A stretch of DNA of 61,598 nt from an uncultured Hymenobacter sp. (GCA_913778455.1 CAJYVK010000327.1:1-61598); one strand, 5' to 3'. Positions 1 through 8,496 are shown, numbered from the stretch's first letter. The notes: generated by a model from the letters alone, not told the origin. Numbers and translations: made by a program.

Positions 1-2
1 TC

Positions 3-431
3 GCGGGCGTGGATAAGGATTTTGTCAAAAAATGGCTGCGCTGGGCCGAAGCCTCGCTGGGCTACGAGGCCCTGCGCCACGTCAACGCCCTGCAACCCAC
101 CGCCGAGCTGCGCCCGCTGGCCGACAAGCAAACCGACGAGCGCGACCTCATGCCTTACGCGCTGCTCAACCGCATCGAGCGACTGGCTTTTTACGACCGT
201 CTGGCACCGGCCGCCGTGCTGGCCCAACTCGTGGCCGAGGAGCCCACCCACGACCCCGAGCAGCTGCGGGCCTACGTCAAGCGCTTCTACCAGCTCTGGA
301 GCCGCAACCAGTGGAAGCGCGAGCGCTACGCCCCCAGCTTCCACCTCGACGACTACAACGTGGACCCGCGCTCGTGGCTGCGCTTCCCCATCCTCAGCGG
401 CGGCTTTGGGGAAGAATTGGCGGGCCTTTAA
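3..431 (+). CDS. nadE: Glutamine-dependent NAD+ synthetase, C-terminal fragment
   Basis: The last 142 or so residues of NAD+ synthetase, which amidates nicotinic acid adenine dinucleotide to NAD+ in the cytosol using ATP and glutamine. The reading frame is open to the left window edge, so the gene starts outside the window; the GTG at 9 is an internal valine codon, not a start. The tail contains the conserved stretch KRFYQLWSRNQWKRERYAPS followed by a DDYNVDPRSW-like segment, typical of the C-terminus of bacterial glutamine-dependent NadE. The glutaminase domain and ATP-binding motif lie upstream and cannot be seen. The stop is TAA at 429-431. Family assignment is firm; completeness cannot be judged. 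Confidence 0.88.
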   Translation, partial: AGVDKDFVKKWLRWAEASLGYEALRHVNALQPTAELRPLADKQTDERDLMPYALLNRIERLAFYDRLAPAAVLAQLVAEEPTHDPEQLRAYVKRFYQLWSRNQWKRERYAPSFHLDDYNVDPRSWLRFPILSGGFGEELAGL

Positions 432-730
432 CAGGTTAAAGCCCTTTAGAAAATATGCTTATCAAACACGTCGGTTATGCTGCGCTTGCCGAAGCATCTT
501 GGCTGGATTCCTTCGGATGTACCCTGCCAAGATGCTTCGGCAAGCGCAGCATGACCGACGTGGTGAAAAGGAGGTCTCCCGAATAGCTTCTCAGCAGCGC
601 TCCCAGCCCAGCAATTTTCATAAAATCTTTGCCGGTAGCGCAAGTTTTTCGGAGCAAAGGCACCCAAGCCTAAGTAACACCAGCCGCCCGTGGTTGGCGC
701 TACGTTGCCCTTACCTCGCGGCGTCGTCTT
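432..730. other. Intergenic region with a long palindrome
   Basis: About 300 bases between nadE and the sigma factor gene. It holds the family-A inverted repeat at 467-562 and otherwise no convincing gene. Short open frames on both strands here are produced by the palindrome. I see no strong TAnnTTTG promoter element for the downstream gene. Confidence 0.6.
467..562. repeat. Dispersed palindrome, family A, copy 1
   Basis: Two 37-base arms (467-503 and 526-562) are reverse complements at 36 of 37 positions, with a 22-base loop. The core (GTCATGCTGCGCTTGC, then GAAGCATCTT) is shared with the palindromes at 16400-16482 and 35703-35817, which makes it a dispersed element and not a private terminator. 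It has no long T-tract. Confidence 0.9.
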
Positions 731-1369
731 ATGGCTTGCAGCCTGCCCCTGCCTTTTGCGTTCGAATCGCCCGCGCCCGGCGTGACTACCAGCGTAGCCT
801 CGGCCGACGACGAATTACTCGCCCAGCTTCGGCAGGGCAGTGAAGCGGCCTTTCGTACGCTCGTCACTCGTTATCAAGACCGCATTTATCGCACGGCGTT
901 TTCGCTGCTGCGCTCGGCCGAGGAGGCGGAAGACGTGGCCCAGGAAGTTTTTGTGGAAGTGTACCAGACGGTGGGAAGATTTCGGGGGGCGGCGACCTTG
1001 AGTACCTGGCTGTACCGGCTGGCCACGTCGCGGGCCTTGCAGCACCGCCGCCGTAGCACGGCCAAAAAGCGCTTCGCCTATTTCACCAGCCTGCTGGGCT
1101 TCGACAACCAACTCTTGCACGACCTGCCCGACCACGCGCACCCGCACGCGCTGCTGGAAGGACAGCAGGGGCTACGCCTGCTGTTAGCCCACATCGGCCG
1201 CCTACCCAGCCAGCAGCAAGTTGCCTTCACGCTACGCCACGAGCAGGAGCTTAGCTACGAAGAAATCGCGGCCGTACTCGACACCAGCACGGCGGCGGTG
1301 GAATCCCTACTCTTTCGGGCGCGGCAGACGCTGCGCCGTCACTTGCAATCGCCCGCCCGCCATGTCTAA
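731..1369 (+). CDS. ECF-type RNA polymerase sigma factor
   Basis: A 212-residue sigma-70 family protein of the extracytoplasmic-function class, which would direct RNA polymerase to a small regulon. Region 2 is seen around residues 45-110 (LVTRYQDRIYRTAFSLLR, AEDVAQEVFVEVY, STWLYRLATSRALQHRR). Region 4 is at about 165-205 (LPSQQQVAFTLRHEQELSYEEIAAVL, then SLLFRARQTLRR). The length is normal for the class. The first 30 residues are poorly conserved, so a later start is possible. Its stop overlaps the start of the next gene by 8 bases, suggesting translational coupling. The subgroup and target genes cannot be read from the sequence. Confidence 0.9.
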   Translation: MACSLPLPFAFESPAPGVTTSVASADDELLAQLRQGSEAAFRTLVTRYQDRIYRTAFSLLRSAEEAEDVAQEVFVEVYQTVGRFRGAATLSTWLYRLATSRALQHRRRSTAKKRFAYFTSLLGFDNQLLHDLPDHAHPHALLEGQQGLRLLLAHIGRLPSQQQVAFTLRHEQELSYEEIAAVLDTSTAAVESLLFRARQTLRRHLQSPARHV

Positions 1370-1658
1370 GCCACCCCTCCGCCCGGGCTCCGATGAAGAA
1401 TGGGAAGCCCTTTTGCACCAGCTACGGCAATTGCCTCCGGCGCAGCCCCGGCCGTTTTTTTACGCCCGCGTGCGAGCCCGGCTCGCGGCGCACCCAGCCC
1501 GGCCAGCTGCTTGGTATGGCTGGCTGGACTCGGTACGCCGCCCGGCCTACGTAGCGCTGCTGGGGTTACTGGGGCTAGCCATGAGCGGCGACGGCGTGGT
1601 GTTGCCCCCGGCGGCCCCGCATCCGGCCAGCCCGGCCAACCGGCCGCTAGCGCACTGA
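1362..1658 (+). CDS. Small single-pass membrane protein coupled to the sigma factor (anti-sigma candidate)
   Basis: A 98-residue protein starting at ATG 1362, inside the last codons of the sigma factor gene. The N-terminal 65 residues are hydrophilic and proline- and arginine-rich, followed by one hydrophobic segment (PAYVALLGLLGLAM, about residues 66-80) and a short proline/alanine-rich tail. The layout (cytosolic N-terminus, one membrane span, overlap with an ECF sigma gene) resembles a minimal anti-sigma factor. No zinc-binding HxxxCxxC motif is present and I recognise no named family. The role is inferred from position only. Confidence 0.6.
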   Translation: MSKPPLRPGSDEEWEALLHQLRQLPPAQPRPFFYARVRARLAAHPARPAAWYGWLDSVRRPAYVALLGLLGLAMSGDGVVLPPAAPHPASPANRPLAH

Positions 1659-1694
1659 TTTTTCGCCAACCCGCTCCGACCAAGCCGGGCCAAC

Positions 1695-1724
1695 TTTGGG
1701 CCGGCGGAGTACGGAGTACCTTTG
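1695..1724 (+). promoter_or_regulatory. Bacteroidota-type promoter for lgt
   Basis: TTTG at 1695-1698 and TACCTTTG at 1717-1724 are separated by 18 bases, matching the known -33 TTTG / -7 TAnnTTTG consensus. The TTG at 1722, which could be read as a start codon in the lgt frame, lies inside the -7 element, so the ATG at 1749 is preferred as the start. Confidence 0.8.
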
Positions 1725-1748
1725 ACCCCTCTCGCCTTTTTAGTACTT

Positions 1749-2750
1749 ATGACTGCACCCCTCGCCTACATTCCCTGGAACGTCTCGCCCATTATCGCCG
1801 AAATCGGGCCGCTGCTGCTGCGCTGGTACGGCGTGCTATTTGCGCTGGGCTTCGTTATCGGCTCGTTTGTGCTCACGCACATTTACAAGGAAGAAAACGT
1901 GCGGCCGTACTGGGTCGATGTCATCACCTTCTACATGGTGGTGGGCACGGTGCTGGGGGCGCGGCTGGGCCACGTTTTTTTCTACGACTGGGCGTCGTAC
2001 AAAGAGCACCCGGGCGAGATTCTGAAAATCTGGCACGGCGGGCTGGCTTCGCACGGCGCGACCATCGGCATTTTGCTGGCGGTATTCATTTTCAGCCTGC
2101 GCAATAAGTTTGATTACCTCTGGGTGCTTGACCGCATTGTAATTGTAGTGGCCATCGGTGGGGCCTGCATCCGGCTGGGCAACCTCATGAATTCCGAAAT
2201 CGTGGGCAAGCCGACCGATGTACCGTGGGCCTTCGTATTTCCGCGCGATACCGAGCACCTGCAAGCACCCGTGACGCCGCTGCCCCCCGGGGCCGTGCTG
2301 GTGCAGCGCAGCCGCCTGCCCAACGGCGAGGAAAATACCGAAGTGCTGCCCGCTGGCACCACCCCCACTCCCACCATGGAAATGGCCGTCCCGCGCCACC
2401 CCACCCAGATCTACGAGTCGCTGTTCTGCCTGTTCCTGCTCGCGCTGCTTTACAGCCTCTGGAATAAATACAAGGAGCGCACGCCGCGCGGCCTGCTCTT
2501 CGGCTTGTTCGTGGTGCTGCTTTTCTCTTTCCGCATCTTGGTTGAGTTCCTGAAAGAAAATCAGGTTTCGCAAGAAAGCGGCATCATCGCGCAGTACCAC
2601 CTCAACATCGGGCAGCTACTCAGCATTCCGTTCATCCTTATTGGCTTATGGGTGCTGCTACGCGCCGGCAAAGACCCGAAGAACCCCTACGGCTACGCGC
2701 CGCGCGGCCTTACCGAGGAGGAAGCGGCGGCTATTCAGCCTAAGCGCTAG
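1749..2750 (+). CDS. lgt: Prolipoprotein diacylglyceryl transferase
   Basis: An inner-membrane enzyme that transfers diacylglycerol from phosphatidylglycerol to the lipobox cysteine of prolipoproteins, the first step of lipoprotein maturation. From ATG 1749 the protein has about 333 residues. It contains the family hallmarks: a first helix with LLRWYGVLFALGF, the segment KIWHGGLASHGATIG, GGACIRLGNLMNSEIVGKPT around residues 135-155, and the HPTQIYESL motif around 220. A stretch of about 45 residues between the GKPTDVPWAFVF segment and HPTQIYE is longer than in E. coli Lgt, as in other Bacteroidota. The start was chosen because the upstream TTG falls inside the promoter -7 box. Several lipoproteins encoded nearby would be substrates. 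Confidence 0.95.
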   Translation: MTAPLAYIPWNVSPIIAEIGPLLLRWYGVLFALGFVIGSFVLTHIYKEENVRPYWVDVITFYMVVGTVLGARLGHVFFYDWASYKEHPGEILKIWHGGLASHGATIGILLAVFIFSLRNKFDYLWVLDRIVIVVAIGGACIRLGNLMNSEIVGKPTDVPWAFVFPRDTEHLQAPVTPLPPGAVLVQRSRLPNGEENTEVLPAGTTPTPTMEMAVPRHPTQIYESLFCLFLLALLYSLWNKYKERTPRGLLFGLFVVLLFSFRILVEFLKENQVSQESGIIAQYHLNIGQLLSIPFILIGLWVLLRAGKDPKNPYGYAPRGLTEEEAAAIQPKR

Positions 2751-2764
2751 CCCAGCCTCAACTC

Positions 2765-2828
2765 ACAAAGCGTCATCCCGACCCGGGGAAGCAGTGTTTT
2801 GCTTCCCCGGGTCGGGATGACGCTTTGT
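2765..2828. repeat. Perfect 29-bp inverted repeat downstream of lgt
   Basis: Arms 2765-2793 and 2800-2828 are exact reverse complements with a 6-base loop. The arms contain GTCATCCCGACCCGGGGAAG. It could end lgt transcription and that of the convergent gene at 2895, but lacks a classic T-run. The length and perfection look more like a mobile or recently spread palindrome than an ordinary terminator. Confidence 0.9.
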
Positions 2829-2894
2829 AAACCGGTTCCTTATGCGAGGCATCGGCGTAGCGAACCCGCTCCTAAGCAATACCGGTGAGCTCTG

Positions 2895-3797
2895 CTACAA
2901 GTCTAGCTCGTACATCGCCCCCTGTTCGGTACTGATGAGCAAGGTCTGCTGATTTTTAAAGGCCGCCCCCTCCGTTTGGCCGGCTCCCTTAAGGCTGATC
3001 TGGCGGGGCGTGGCTTTCAGGATATCCGCCCAGGAATTGCCATCAAAAATGAACAGCTCCTGGCGGGCCAGCAGCACCAGGCGGTGGCCATCGGGCGAGA
3101 GTGTAGCATCGGTGACCTGGCCGGGAATGGCGAGCTTGGTGATGAGCTTGGCGGTGTACGAGCCGGGCGCTTCGGGTACGCTGTACACTTTGCAGGTGCT
3201 TTCGGTGGCGCGGTCCTTAGTAAAGAGGTACACCTGCCCATCGTGCCAGAGGCTGGCCTCGCAGTCGAAGTTGCGCTCCTTTTTGCTGGGCGGAAACTCC
3301 GTCTGGTCGGGATACTTGAAGTTGATTTTGCCCACCTGGCTGGGCTGGGCGGGCCGGAAGCGCAGAATAGCCAAGTTCCGACGGTCGGAATTGTTGTTGC
3401 CGCAGTCGCCCATGTAGTAATTGCCGCTGTTGTCGCGGCTCAGACTCTCCCAGTCGTGGTTGGGCGCACCCAGCGTAAACTGCCCCACCTGCTGGCCGGT
3501 TGCATCGACGCGGTACACAATCGGCTGCTGGCCGTCGTCGCCGAAAGTGAAGTACGTACCTGCCTCCGGGGCGGGGCACAGGCCCGAGCTTTCCAGGATG
3601 CCATCGGTGAGCTTGCCCACGCGGCGTAAACCGTCGGCCTGGGCTTCGGCCTTGTTGGTTTTGTGCGAGCCTTTTTTACCCTTCTTACCCGGCTTGGACT
3701 GGGTTGCGGCCTGGGGCTGGCTCGCCGAGGCTTGCTCATTGGGAGCCGACGAGCAAGCGGCGGTGAGCAGCAGCACGCCTGCGAGCGGACGAATCAT
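2895..3797 (-). CDS. Secreted lipoprotein with a predicted beta-propeller fold
   Basis: About 300 residues. The start at 3797 (MIRPLAGVLLLTAACSS) gives a lipoprotein signal with lipobox LTAAC; an upstream in-frame ATG at 3815 would only lengthen the signal. After a lysine-rich linker (KPGKKGKKGSHKTNK) comes a domain with ESSGL, YFTFGDDG, IYRVD-type, DWESLSRD, YYMGDCGNNNSDRR and DATLSPDGHRLVLLAR segments. This pattern recurs in Bacteroidota extracellular proteins and looks like a repeated-blade propeller. Function is unknown. It faces lgt across the perfect palindrome at 2765-2828. Confidence 0.75.
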   Translation of the reverse strand: MIRPLAGVLLLTAACSSAPNEQASASQPQAATQSKPGKKGKKGSHKTNKAEAQADGLRRVGKLTDGILESSGLCPAPEAGTYFTFGDDGQQPIVYRVDATGQQVGQFTLGAPNHDWESLSRDNSGNYYMGDCGNNNSDRRNLAILRFRPAQPSQVGKINFKYPDQTEFPPSKKERNFDCEASLWHDGQVYLFTKDRATESTCKVYSVPEAPGSYTAKLITKLAIPGQVTDATLSPDGHRLVLLARQELFIFDGNSWADILKATPRQISLKGAGQTEGAAFKNQQTLLISTEQGAMYELDL

Positions 3798-3860
3798 GGT
3801 TGGAATACACAGCATAAGCGAAGGTGTACGGTAAAGCTGGCCTTCGGGGCTATGCTTTCA

Positions 3861-4097
3861 CTATATCTTCAGGTGCTCGGGTACCGGGTCATAGCCCGAA
3901 CCACCCCAGGGGTGGCACCGTCCGAGGCGCCGGAGCGCCAGCCGCCCCCCGCGCCAGGCCCCGTACCGGCCTATGCGGCCGAGGCCATCGGCCGCATAGG
4001 CCGAGCAGGTGGGCGTGTAGCGGCAGCTCGGCGGCGTGAGCGGCGAGATGAAGAGCTGGTAAAAGCGAACGAGCAACAGCAGCAGGCGGCGGAGCAT
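3861..4097 (-). CDS. yidD: Membrane protein insertion efficiency factor YidD
   Basis: A 78-residue YidD family protein with a hydrophobic N-terminus ([15 protein letters not shown]), the family signature [12 protein letters not shown], and a C-terminal segment [14 protein letters not shown]. It is a small membrane-associated helper of YidC-dependent insertion. ATG 4097 is preferred over an upstream TTG at 4103. In many bacteria yidD sits in the rpmH-rnpA-yidC region; here it is isolated next to a lipoprotein gene. Assignment is firm from the two motifs. Confidence 0.93.
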   Translation of the reverse strand: MLRRLLLLLVRFYQLFISPLTPPSCRYTPTCSAYAADGLGRIGRYGAWRGGRLALRRLGRCHPWGGSGYDPVPEHLKI

Positions 4098-4216
4098 AAG
4101 CAATACAAGGCAGGGCGGCCGGGCAAAGTTCGGGCAGACCGCCCCCGCTGGCCGTCGCCCCAGGGCTCAACAACTGTTTTAGGCAGATATTGCAGAGCTA
4201 ATCAATTTACTTGCTC

Positions 4217-5167
4217 ATGCTCGATACGCTTACTGACATCCGCCAGCGGCTGCACAACCAAGACTACCGCACGCGGGAACAGGTGTGCCTCACCCTGGTG
4301 GCGCGGCTTGTGCAGCAGGTAGGCTGGGATATTTGGAATCCCCACGAGGTGGTTGCCGGGGCTGCGCCCGCTCACTGGACAAGCAGCCCCGGGATGAACC
4401 TCACGTTGACCGCCCCAAACGCCGAGGCGACGACCATTTTTATCGAGTGCAAGGCCGTGGGTAGCCTAACCCAGGACCTGCTTGCCGCGGAAAAGCAGCT
4501 ACGCGATTACCAGCCCTGCTCTACCGCCCTCTTTACCCTCCTCACCGACGGCCGGCACTGGCGTTTTTACTACGCCCGTCCCGACGATAAACCGGCAGAC
4601 CAGCTTTTCTGCCAAATTGACCTGCTCACCGATAGTCTCCCCGAGGTGGCTGGTCACTTGCTCGCTTTCCTGCACCGCGACAACGTGCTCAACCGCAGCG
4701 CCCACCACAGGGCTATCGCCGGCCGGCCGCCAAGTGCGGAACAAGGGTGCACTACGCCAGCTACTACCTCGCAACAACTACTCGCACTGGTAATAGCAGA
4801 CACTGAGCCGGCTGATCCGCCGCTCCCACCACGCTTTCTGTTGCAGCGTCCCAAGGCGGGCTTCCAGGCCGAGGGTTACTGGCGGCCGACCGGCACCATG
4901 CACGTGCTAGCGGGCTCGACGGCGACGGTACGCGTTAGCAGTAGCATCAGTGCCGCGGGCTACGAGCTACGACAGCACCTGCTTCAGACCGGCGTGCTAC
5001 GCGCCTGCGGAAGCAAACTACGCTTTGATCAGGATTACGAATTTGACTCACCCAACCGGGCCGCCGAGGTGGTGTGCGGGGGCACAGTCAATGCCCGCAT
5101 TGCATGGCTCCGCGCCGGTAGCGGCCAAACGCTGGGCAGCTACTTGACTAGCAGCACGCTTAAGTAG
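4217..5167 (+). CDS. Restriction-endonuclease-like N-terminal domain plus DUF4357 protein
   Basis: About 316 residues from ATG 4217; a TTG two codons upstream is not needed. Residues 10-150 resemble the type I restriction HsdR N-terminal fold, with REQVCLTLVARLVQQVGWD and the nuclease half-motif FIECKAVG (E-x-K). The acidic residue usually found in G-R-V-D-Y-A-L appears replaced by Asn in PGMNLTLTAP, so cleavage activity is doubtful. Residues 220-310 match DUF4357 (GYWRPTGTMHVLAGSTA, then a C-terminal AAEVVCGG segment). No methylase or specificity gene is nearby. It is probably a solitary DNA-binding or defence-related protein, but the function is not established. Confidence 0.72.
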   Translation: MLDTLTDIRQRLHNQDYRTREQVCLTLVARLVQQVGWDIWNPHEVVAGAAPAHWTSSPGMNLTLTAPNAEATTIFIECKAVGSLTQDLLAAEKQLRDYQPCSTALFTLLTDGRHWRFYYARPDDKPADQLFCQIDLLTDSLPEVAGHLLAFLHRDNVLNRSAHHRAIAGRPPSAEQGCTTPATTSQQLLALVIADTEPADPPLPPRFLLQRPKAGFQAEGYWRPTGTMHVLAGSTATVRVSSSISAAGYELRQHLLQTGVLRACGSKLRFDQDYEFDSPNRAAEVVCGGTVNARIAWLRAGSGQTLGSYLTSSTLK

Positions 5168-5298
5168 AATAGGCAGTGAAGCATTTACTTGTGCGGGGAC
5201 CTTTCACCTAGCCAAGGCGCTGAGCAATCCAGCCTAGCTTACCCATTCAAGCTCCGCAGCTACCTTATATTTAGGCGCTTTTTCTATAATCAGTGCCT

Positions 5299-6183
5299 AT
5301 GGCCAAGTATTTACTGCTGCTCGCTACCAGCTTAGCACTACCTCCTACGCTGTTACGAGCCCAGGGCAATGGGCCAGCCGGCCACGGCGGACGCGCCCAG
5401 GCGCTGGGCAATGCCTCGGTTACGCTGGATGGTGAGGTATGGGCCGTGGCCAACAACCCGGCCGGGCTGGGTAGCCTCACTCACCCCACGGCGGGCGTTT
5501 TTCTCGAAAACCGCTACCTTATCCCTAGTCTCAACGTGGCGGCGGCGGCCCTGGCCCTGCCGCTGGGGGTGGTCGAGCCACCCGCCACGGGCCTGCCAGC
5601 CCAGGCCAGCCGGGGGGTGCTGGGGCTGGAAGCCCAGCGCTGGGGCGGCAAGCTCTACAACGAAACGCGCCTGGGGGCAGCCTACGGCTACCGGCTGGGG
5701 GCAGTGAGCATCGGCGGGCGGCTCGACGTCCTGCAAGTAAGCTTTCAGGACTTGGGCAGCCGGCGCGTGCTAGCGACCTCGCTGGGTGGGCAGGCCGATA
5801 TTCTGCCCCAGCGCCTCACCCTGGGCATACACCTCTACAACCTCACCCAGGCCCGGCTGGCCAGCTACCAGGATGAGCGTGTGCCCACCGTCCTGCGCGT
5901 GGGCCTGGCTTACCGCCCCGGCAAGCAGGTATTGCTGCTGGCCGAGGCCGAGAAGGGCGTGGACCGGGCAGCGGGCGTAAAAGCCGGCCTCGAATATTTG
6001 CCCACGCCCGCTGTAGCCGTGCGCCTGGGCTACGCCAGCCTTAGCCAGCAGGCTACCGGCGGCGTGGGCTGGCAGGCGGGTGATTTTCAGTTTGACTACG
6101 CCGCCGGCTGGCACAGCGCCTTGGGAATCAGTCAGTATTTCAGCGTGGGCTGGCACTGGTGCCGCGACGCAGCGCAGCTGTGA
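5299..6183 (+). CDS. PorV/PorQ-like outer-membrane beta-barrel protein
   Basis: About 294 residues from ATG 5299, with a signal peptide (KYLLLLATSLALPPTLLRAQ). The start of the mature protein has the PorV/PorQ/FadL-type pattern ALGNASVTLDGEVWAVANNP followed by AGLGSL. The rest alternates amphipathic strands with glycine and tyrosine turns, ending with aromatic-rich strands (ISQYFSVGWHW). Members of this group are outer-membrane barrels, some of which serve T9SS as shuttle or attachment proteins. Which paralog this is cannot be told from sequence alone. The next gene follows after two bases, so the pair is co-transcribed. Confidence 0.75.
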   Translation: MAKYLLLLATSLALPPTLLRAQGNGPAGHGGRAQALGNASVTLDGEVWAVANNPAGLGSLTHPTAGVFLENRYLIPSLNVAAAALALPLGVVEPPATGLPAQASRGVLGLEAQRWGGKLYNETRLGAAYGYRLGAVSIGGRLDVLQVSFQDLGSRRVLATSLGGQADILPQRLTLGIHLYNLTQARLASYQDERVPTVLRVGLAYRPGKQVLLLAEAEKGVDRAAGVKAGLEYLPTPAVAVRLGYASLSQQATGGVGWQAGDFQFDYAAGWHSALGISQYFSVGWHWCRDAAQL

Positions 6184-6185
6184 GG

Positions 6186-8351
6186 ATGGCTAATCGCCCG
6201 TTTACTTCCCGTCTGCGGCCAGCCGCTCGCCGGCCGTTTGGCCGCTGGCCGTGCGTAGCGCTGCTAGCAGCTTTGCTCCTGCCGCGCCCGGGCGTGGCCC
6301 AGGAATTTCCTCGCCGGGCCCCGGCCCTCGACCGGCTGGCCCAGGAATTATTTGCCGAGCTGCAAACCGACCAGGTGCCCTACGAGGACCTCTACGGCAC
6401 GCTGCTCAGCTACTACCAGTCGCCCCTCAACCTCAATACCGCTACCCCCGAAGAGTTGCGGGCCTTACCCCTGCTCACCGAAAAGCAAGTGGCCACCCTG
6501 CTTCGGCACCGCCGGGCTACCGGCCCGCTGCTGAGCGTATACGAGCTGCAAGCCGTGCCCGATTGGGACGTGCGCACCATCGCCCGCGTCGCGCCCTTTG
6601 TAACGGTAGCCAGCGCCAGCCCCAACGCGGTACGCGGCCCCCTGTGGCAGCGCATCAAGCACGAAGAAAACAACGCGGTGCTGCTGCGCTACGAGCGCGT
6701 GTTGCAGCAGCGCAAGGGCTACACGCCGGCCGATACCTTCCAGGGCCGCCCCACGCTGCGCTACCTGGGCTCGCCCGATGCGCTGGCGCTGCGCTACCGC
6801 GTAAGCCACGCCCACGATTTCAGCCTGGGTTTTACGGCCGAGAAGGACGCGGGTGAGCCGCTGGCTTGGCGACCAGGTAAGCAGCAGTTTGGGCCAGACT
6901 TCCTGTCGGCGCACATCGTGCTTTACAATCAGGGTAGGTTGAAAACGCTGGCGCTGGGTGATTACCAGCTGCAATTCGGCCAGGGGCTATTGCTCTCGTC
7001 GGGGCTGGCGCAGGGTAAGGGTGCCGAAACCATTACCTCGCTCCGCCGACCCTCGCTGGGCATACGCCCCTACGCGGCACTGCTCGAAAACACGTTTTTT
7101 CGGGGGGCCGCGGCGACCTACCAACTGGCCCCGCGCTGGGAGGCATCGGCCTTTGCTTCGCGCAATAACCTCGACGCGACCTTCCGCCAGGCCACTGACT
7201 CGCTGGCTCAGTTCGACGAGTATAGCAGCAGCTTGCTCGTAACCGGCCTGCACCGCACCGCCACCGAAATCGCCGGCCGCCAGCGCCTGGCCGAAACCGT
7301 GGGCGGCGGCCACCTTGGCTACCTCAGCACCGACGGCAACCTGGCCCTGGGCTTTACGGCCGTGGCTACGCACTACGGCACGGCTATGCAGAAGCGTGCG
7401 GAACCGTACAATCAGTTTGAATTCAGTGGTCAACGCAATTTGGCCGTCGGACTGCACTACAGCTACGGCTGGCGCAACCTGCTGCTCTTCGGCGAGAGCG
7501 GGCGCAGCCTCGGTGGCGGCCTGGGCACCGTGAATGGCCTGCTGGCCAGCCTCGGCCCGACCGTGGATGCAGCCGTGCTCATGCGTCACTACGATGCTGA
7601 TTTTCACTCCTTCTACGGCAACGCCCTGGCCGAAAACACGCGCACCACCAACGAAAGCGGCTTCTACCTGGGGTTGAAAGTACGGCCCCTCCCCCACTGG
7701 GAGGTCTCGGCTTATTTCGATCAGTTCCGGTTTCCGTGGCTGCGCTACCGCGTGAGCGCCCCCAGCCACGGCCAGGACGCGCTGCTGCGCATCGCCTTCA
7801 CCCCCACCAAAACCAGCCTGCTCTACGCCCAGTACCGCGCCCGCCTCAAACCGCTCGATTTGCCCACTGCCCTTACCGGGCGGCCCCTGCCACTGCCCGG
7901 CCAGCAGCTACGTCATTCGGTGCTACTCTACTGCGACGTGCAGCCTACCATCCGGCTGGGCCTGCGCACCCGCCTGCAAGCCAGCTACCTGCGGGCCGAT
8001 GCCGGCTTGCCCTGGCGGCAGGGCTACGTGCTCAGCCAAGACGCCACCGTGCAGCTGGCCCGGCACGTGGGCCTAGCCGCTCGTTACGCGGTGTTCGACA
8101 CCGACGACTACGATACCCGACAGTACGTGTTTGAGCAAGACGTACTGTACGCCGTGTCGGTGCCCGCACTCTATGGACAAGGCACGCGGACTTACGTCAT
8201 CGCCCAGGCAGCTTTCAGCCCGCATTTCACGCTATGGCTCCGCTACGCCGATACGCGCTACCGGCACCAAGCCACCGTGGGCTCGGGGCTGGAAGAAATT
8301 CAAGGTGCCGCCCGCTCGGAGCTGACGGCACAAGTGCGCTACCGCTTGTAG
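6186..8351 (+). CDS. Helix-hairpin-helix domain protein with a predicted outer-membrane barrel
   Basis: About 721 residues from ATG 6186, two bases after the preceding stop. A signal peptide (VALLAALLLPRPGVAQ) is followed by a ComEA-like helix-hairpin-helix region around residues 80-135: LNLNTATPEELRALPLLTEK, QVATLLRHRRATGPLLSVYE. From about residue 170 to the end the protein consists of alternating strands ending in a terminal strand (LTAQVRYRL), as expected for a beta-barrel. HhH modules usually bind DNA without sequence specificity; finding one on an exported barrel protein is unusual. Homologous architecture occurs in Bacteroidota, but I know of no established function. Linkage to a PorV/PorQ-like gene supports an outer-membrane location. 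Confidence 0.75.
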   Translation: MANRPFTSRLRPAARRPFGRWPCVALLAALLLPRPGVAQEFPRRAPALDRLAQELFAELQTDQVPYEDLYGTLLSYYQSPLNLNTATPEELRALPLLTEKQVATLLRHRRATGPLLSVYELQAVPDWDVRTIARVAPFVTVASASPNAVRGPLWQRIKHEENNAVLLRYERVLQQRKGYTPADTFQGRPTLRYLGSPDALALRYRVSHAHDFSLGFTAEKDAGEPLAWRPGKQQFGPDFLSAHIVLYNQGRLKTLALGDYQLQFGQGLLLSSGLAQGKGAETITSLRRPSLGIRPYAALLENTFFRGAAATYQLAPRWEASAFASRNNLDATFRQATDSLAQFDEYSSSLLVTGLHRTATEIAGRQRLAETVGGGHLGYLSTDGNLALGFTAVATHYGTAMQKRAEPYNQFEFSGQRNLAVGLHYSYGWRNLLLFGESGRSLGGGLGTVNGLLASLGPTVDAAVLMRHYDADFHSFYGNALAENTRTTNESGFYLGLKVRPLPHWEVSAYFDQFRFPWLRYRVSAPSHGQDALLRIAFTPTKTSLLYAQYRARLKPLDLPTALTGRPLPLPGQQLRHSVLLYCDVQPTIRLGLRTRLQASYLRADAGLPWRQGYVLSQDATVQLARHVGLAARYAVFDTDDYDTRQYVFEQDVLYAVSVPALYGQGTRTYVIAQAAFSPHFTLWLRYADTRYRHQATVGSGLEEIQGAARSELTAQVRYRL

Positions 8352-8496
8352 AAGCAACGCAAATTCGGGCTTCAATAATCTGCTAACTACCAGTTAGAGG
8401 GGGGCTGGGCTGGTGTACATTAACCTGCCCCCTCTCAAGGCAGCGCCGCCTGCGCGGGGCCACCGAGAAGCCTAGCAGCACGCGCTACGCCGAGCC

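Noticed and set aside
446..667. Minus-strand ORFs over the palindrome at 467-562
   Set aside because: Their sequence is largely set by the inverted repeat; no protein family is recognisable.
766..790. Possible tRNA T-loop (GTTCGAATC)
   Set aside because: The neighbouring sequence does not form acceptor or anticodon stems and it lies inside the sigma factor gene.
1722..1748. TTG 1722 as the lgt start codon
   Set aside because: It lies inside the -7 promoter element TACCTTTG, which has a well-spaced TTTG upstream; ATG 1749 follows at a suitable distance and begins the conserved protein.
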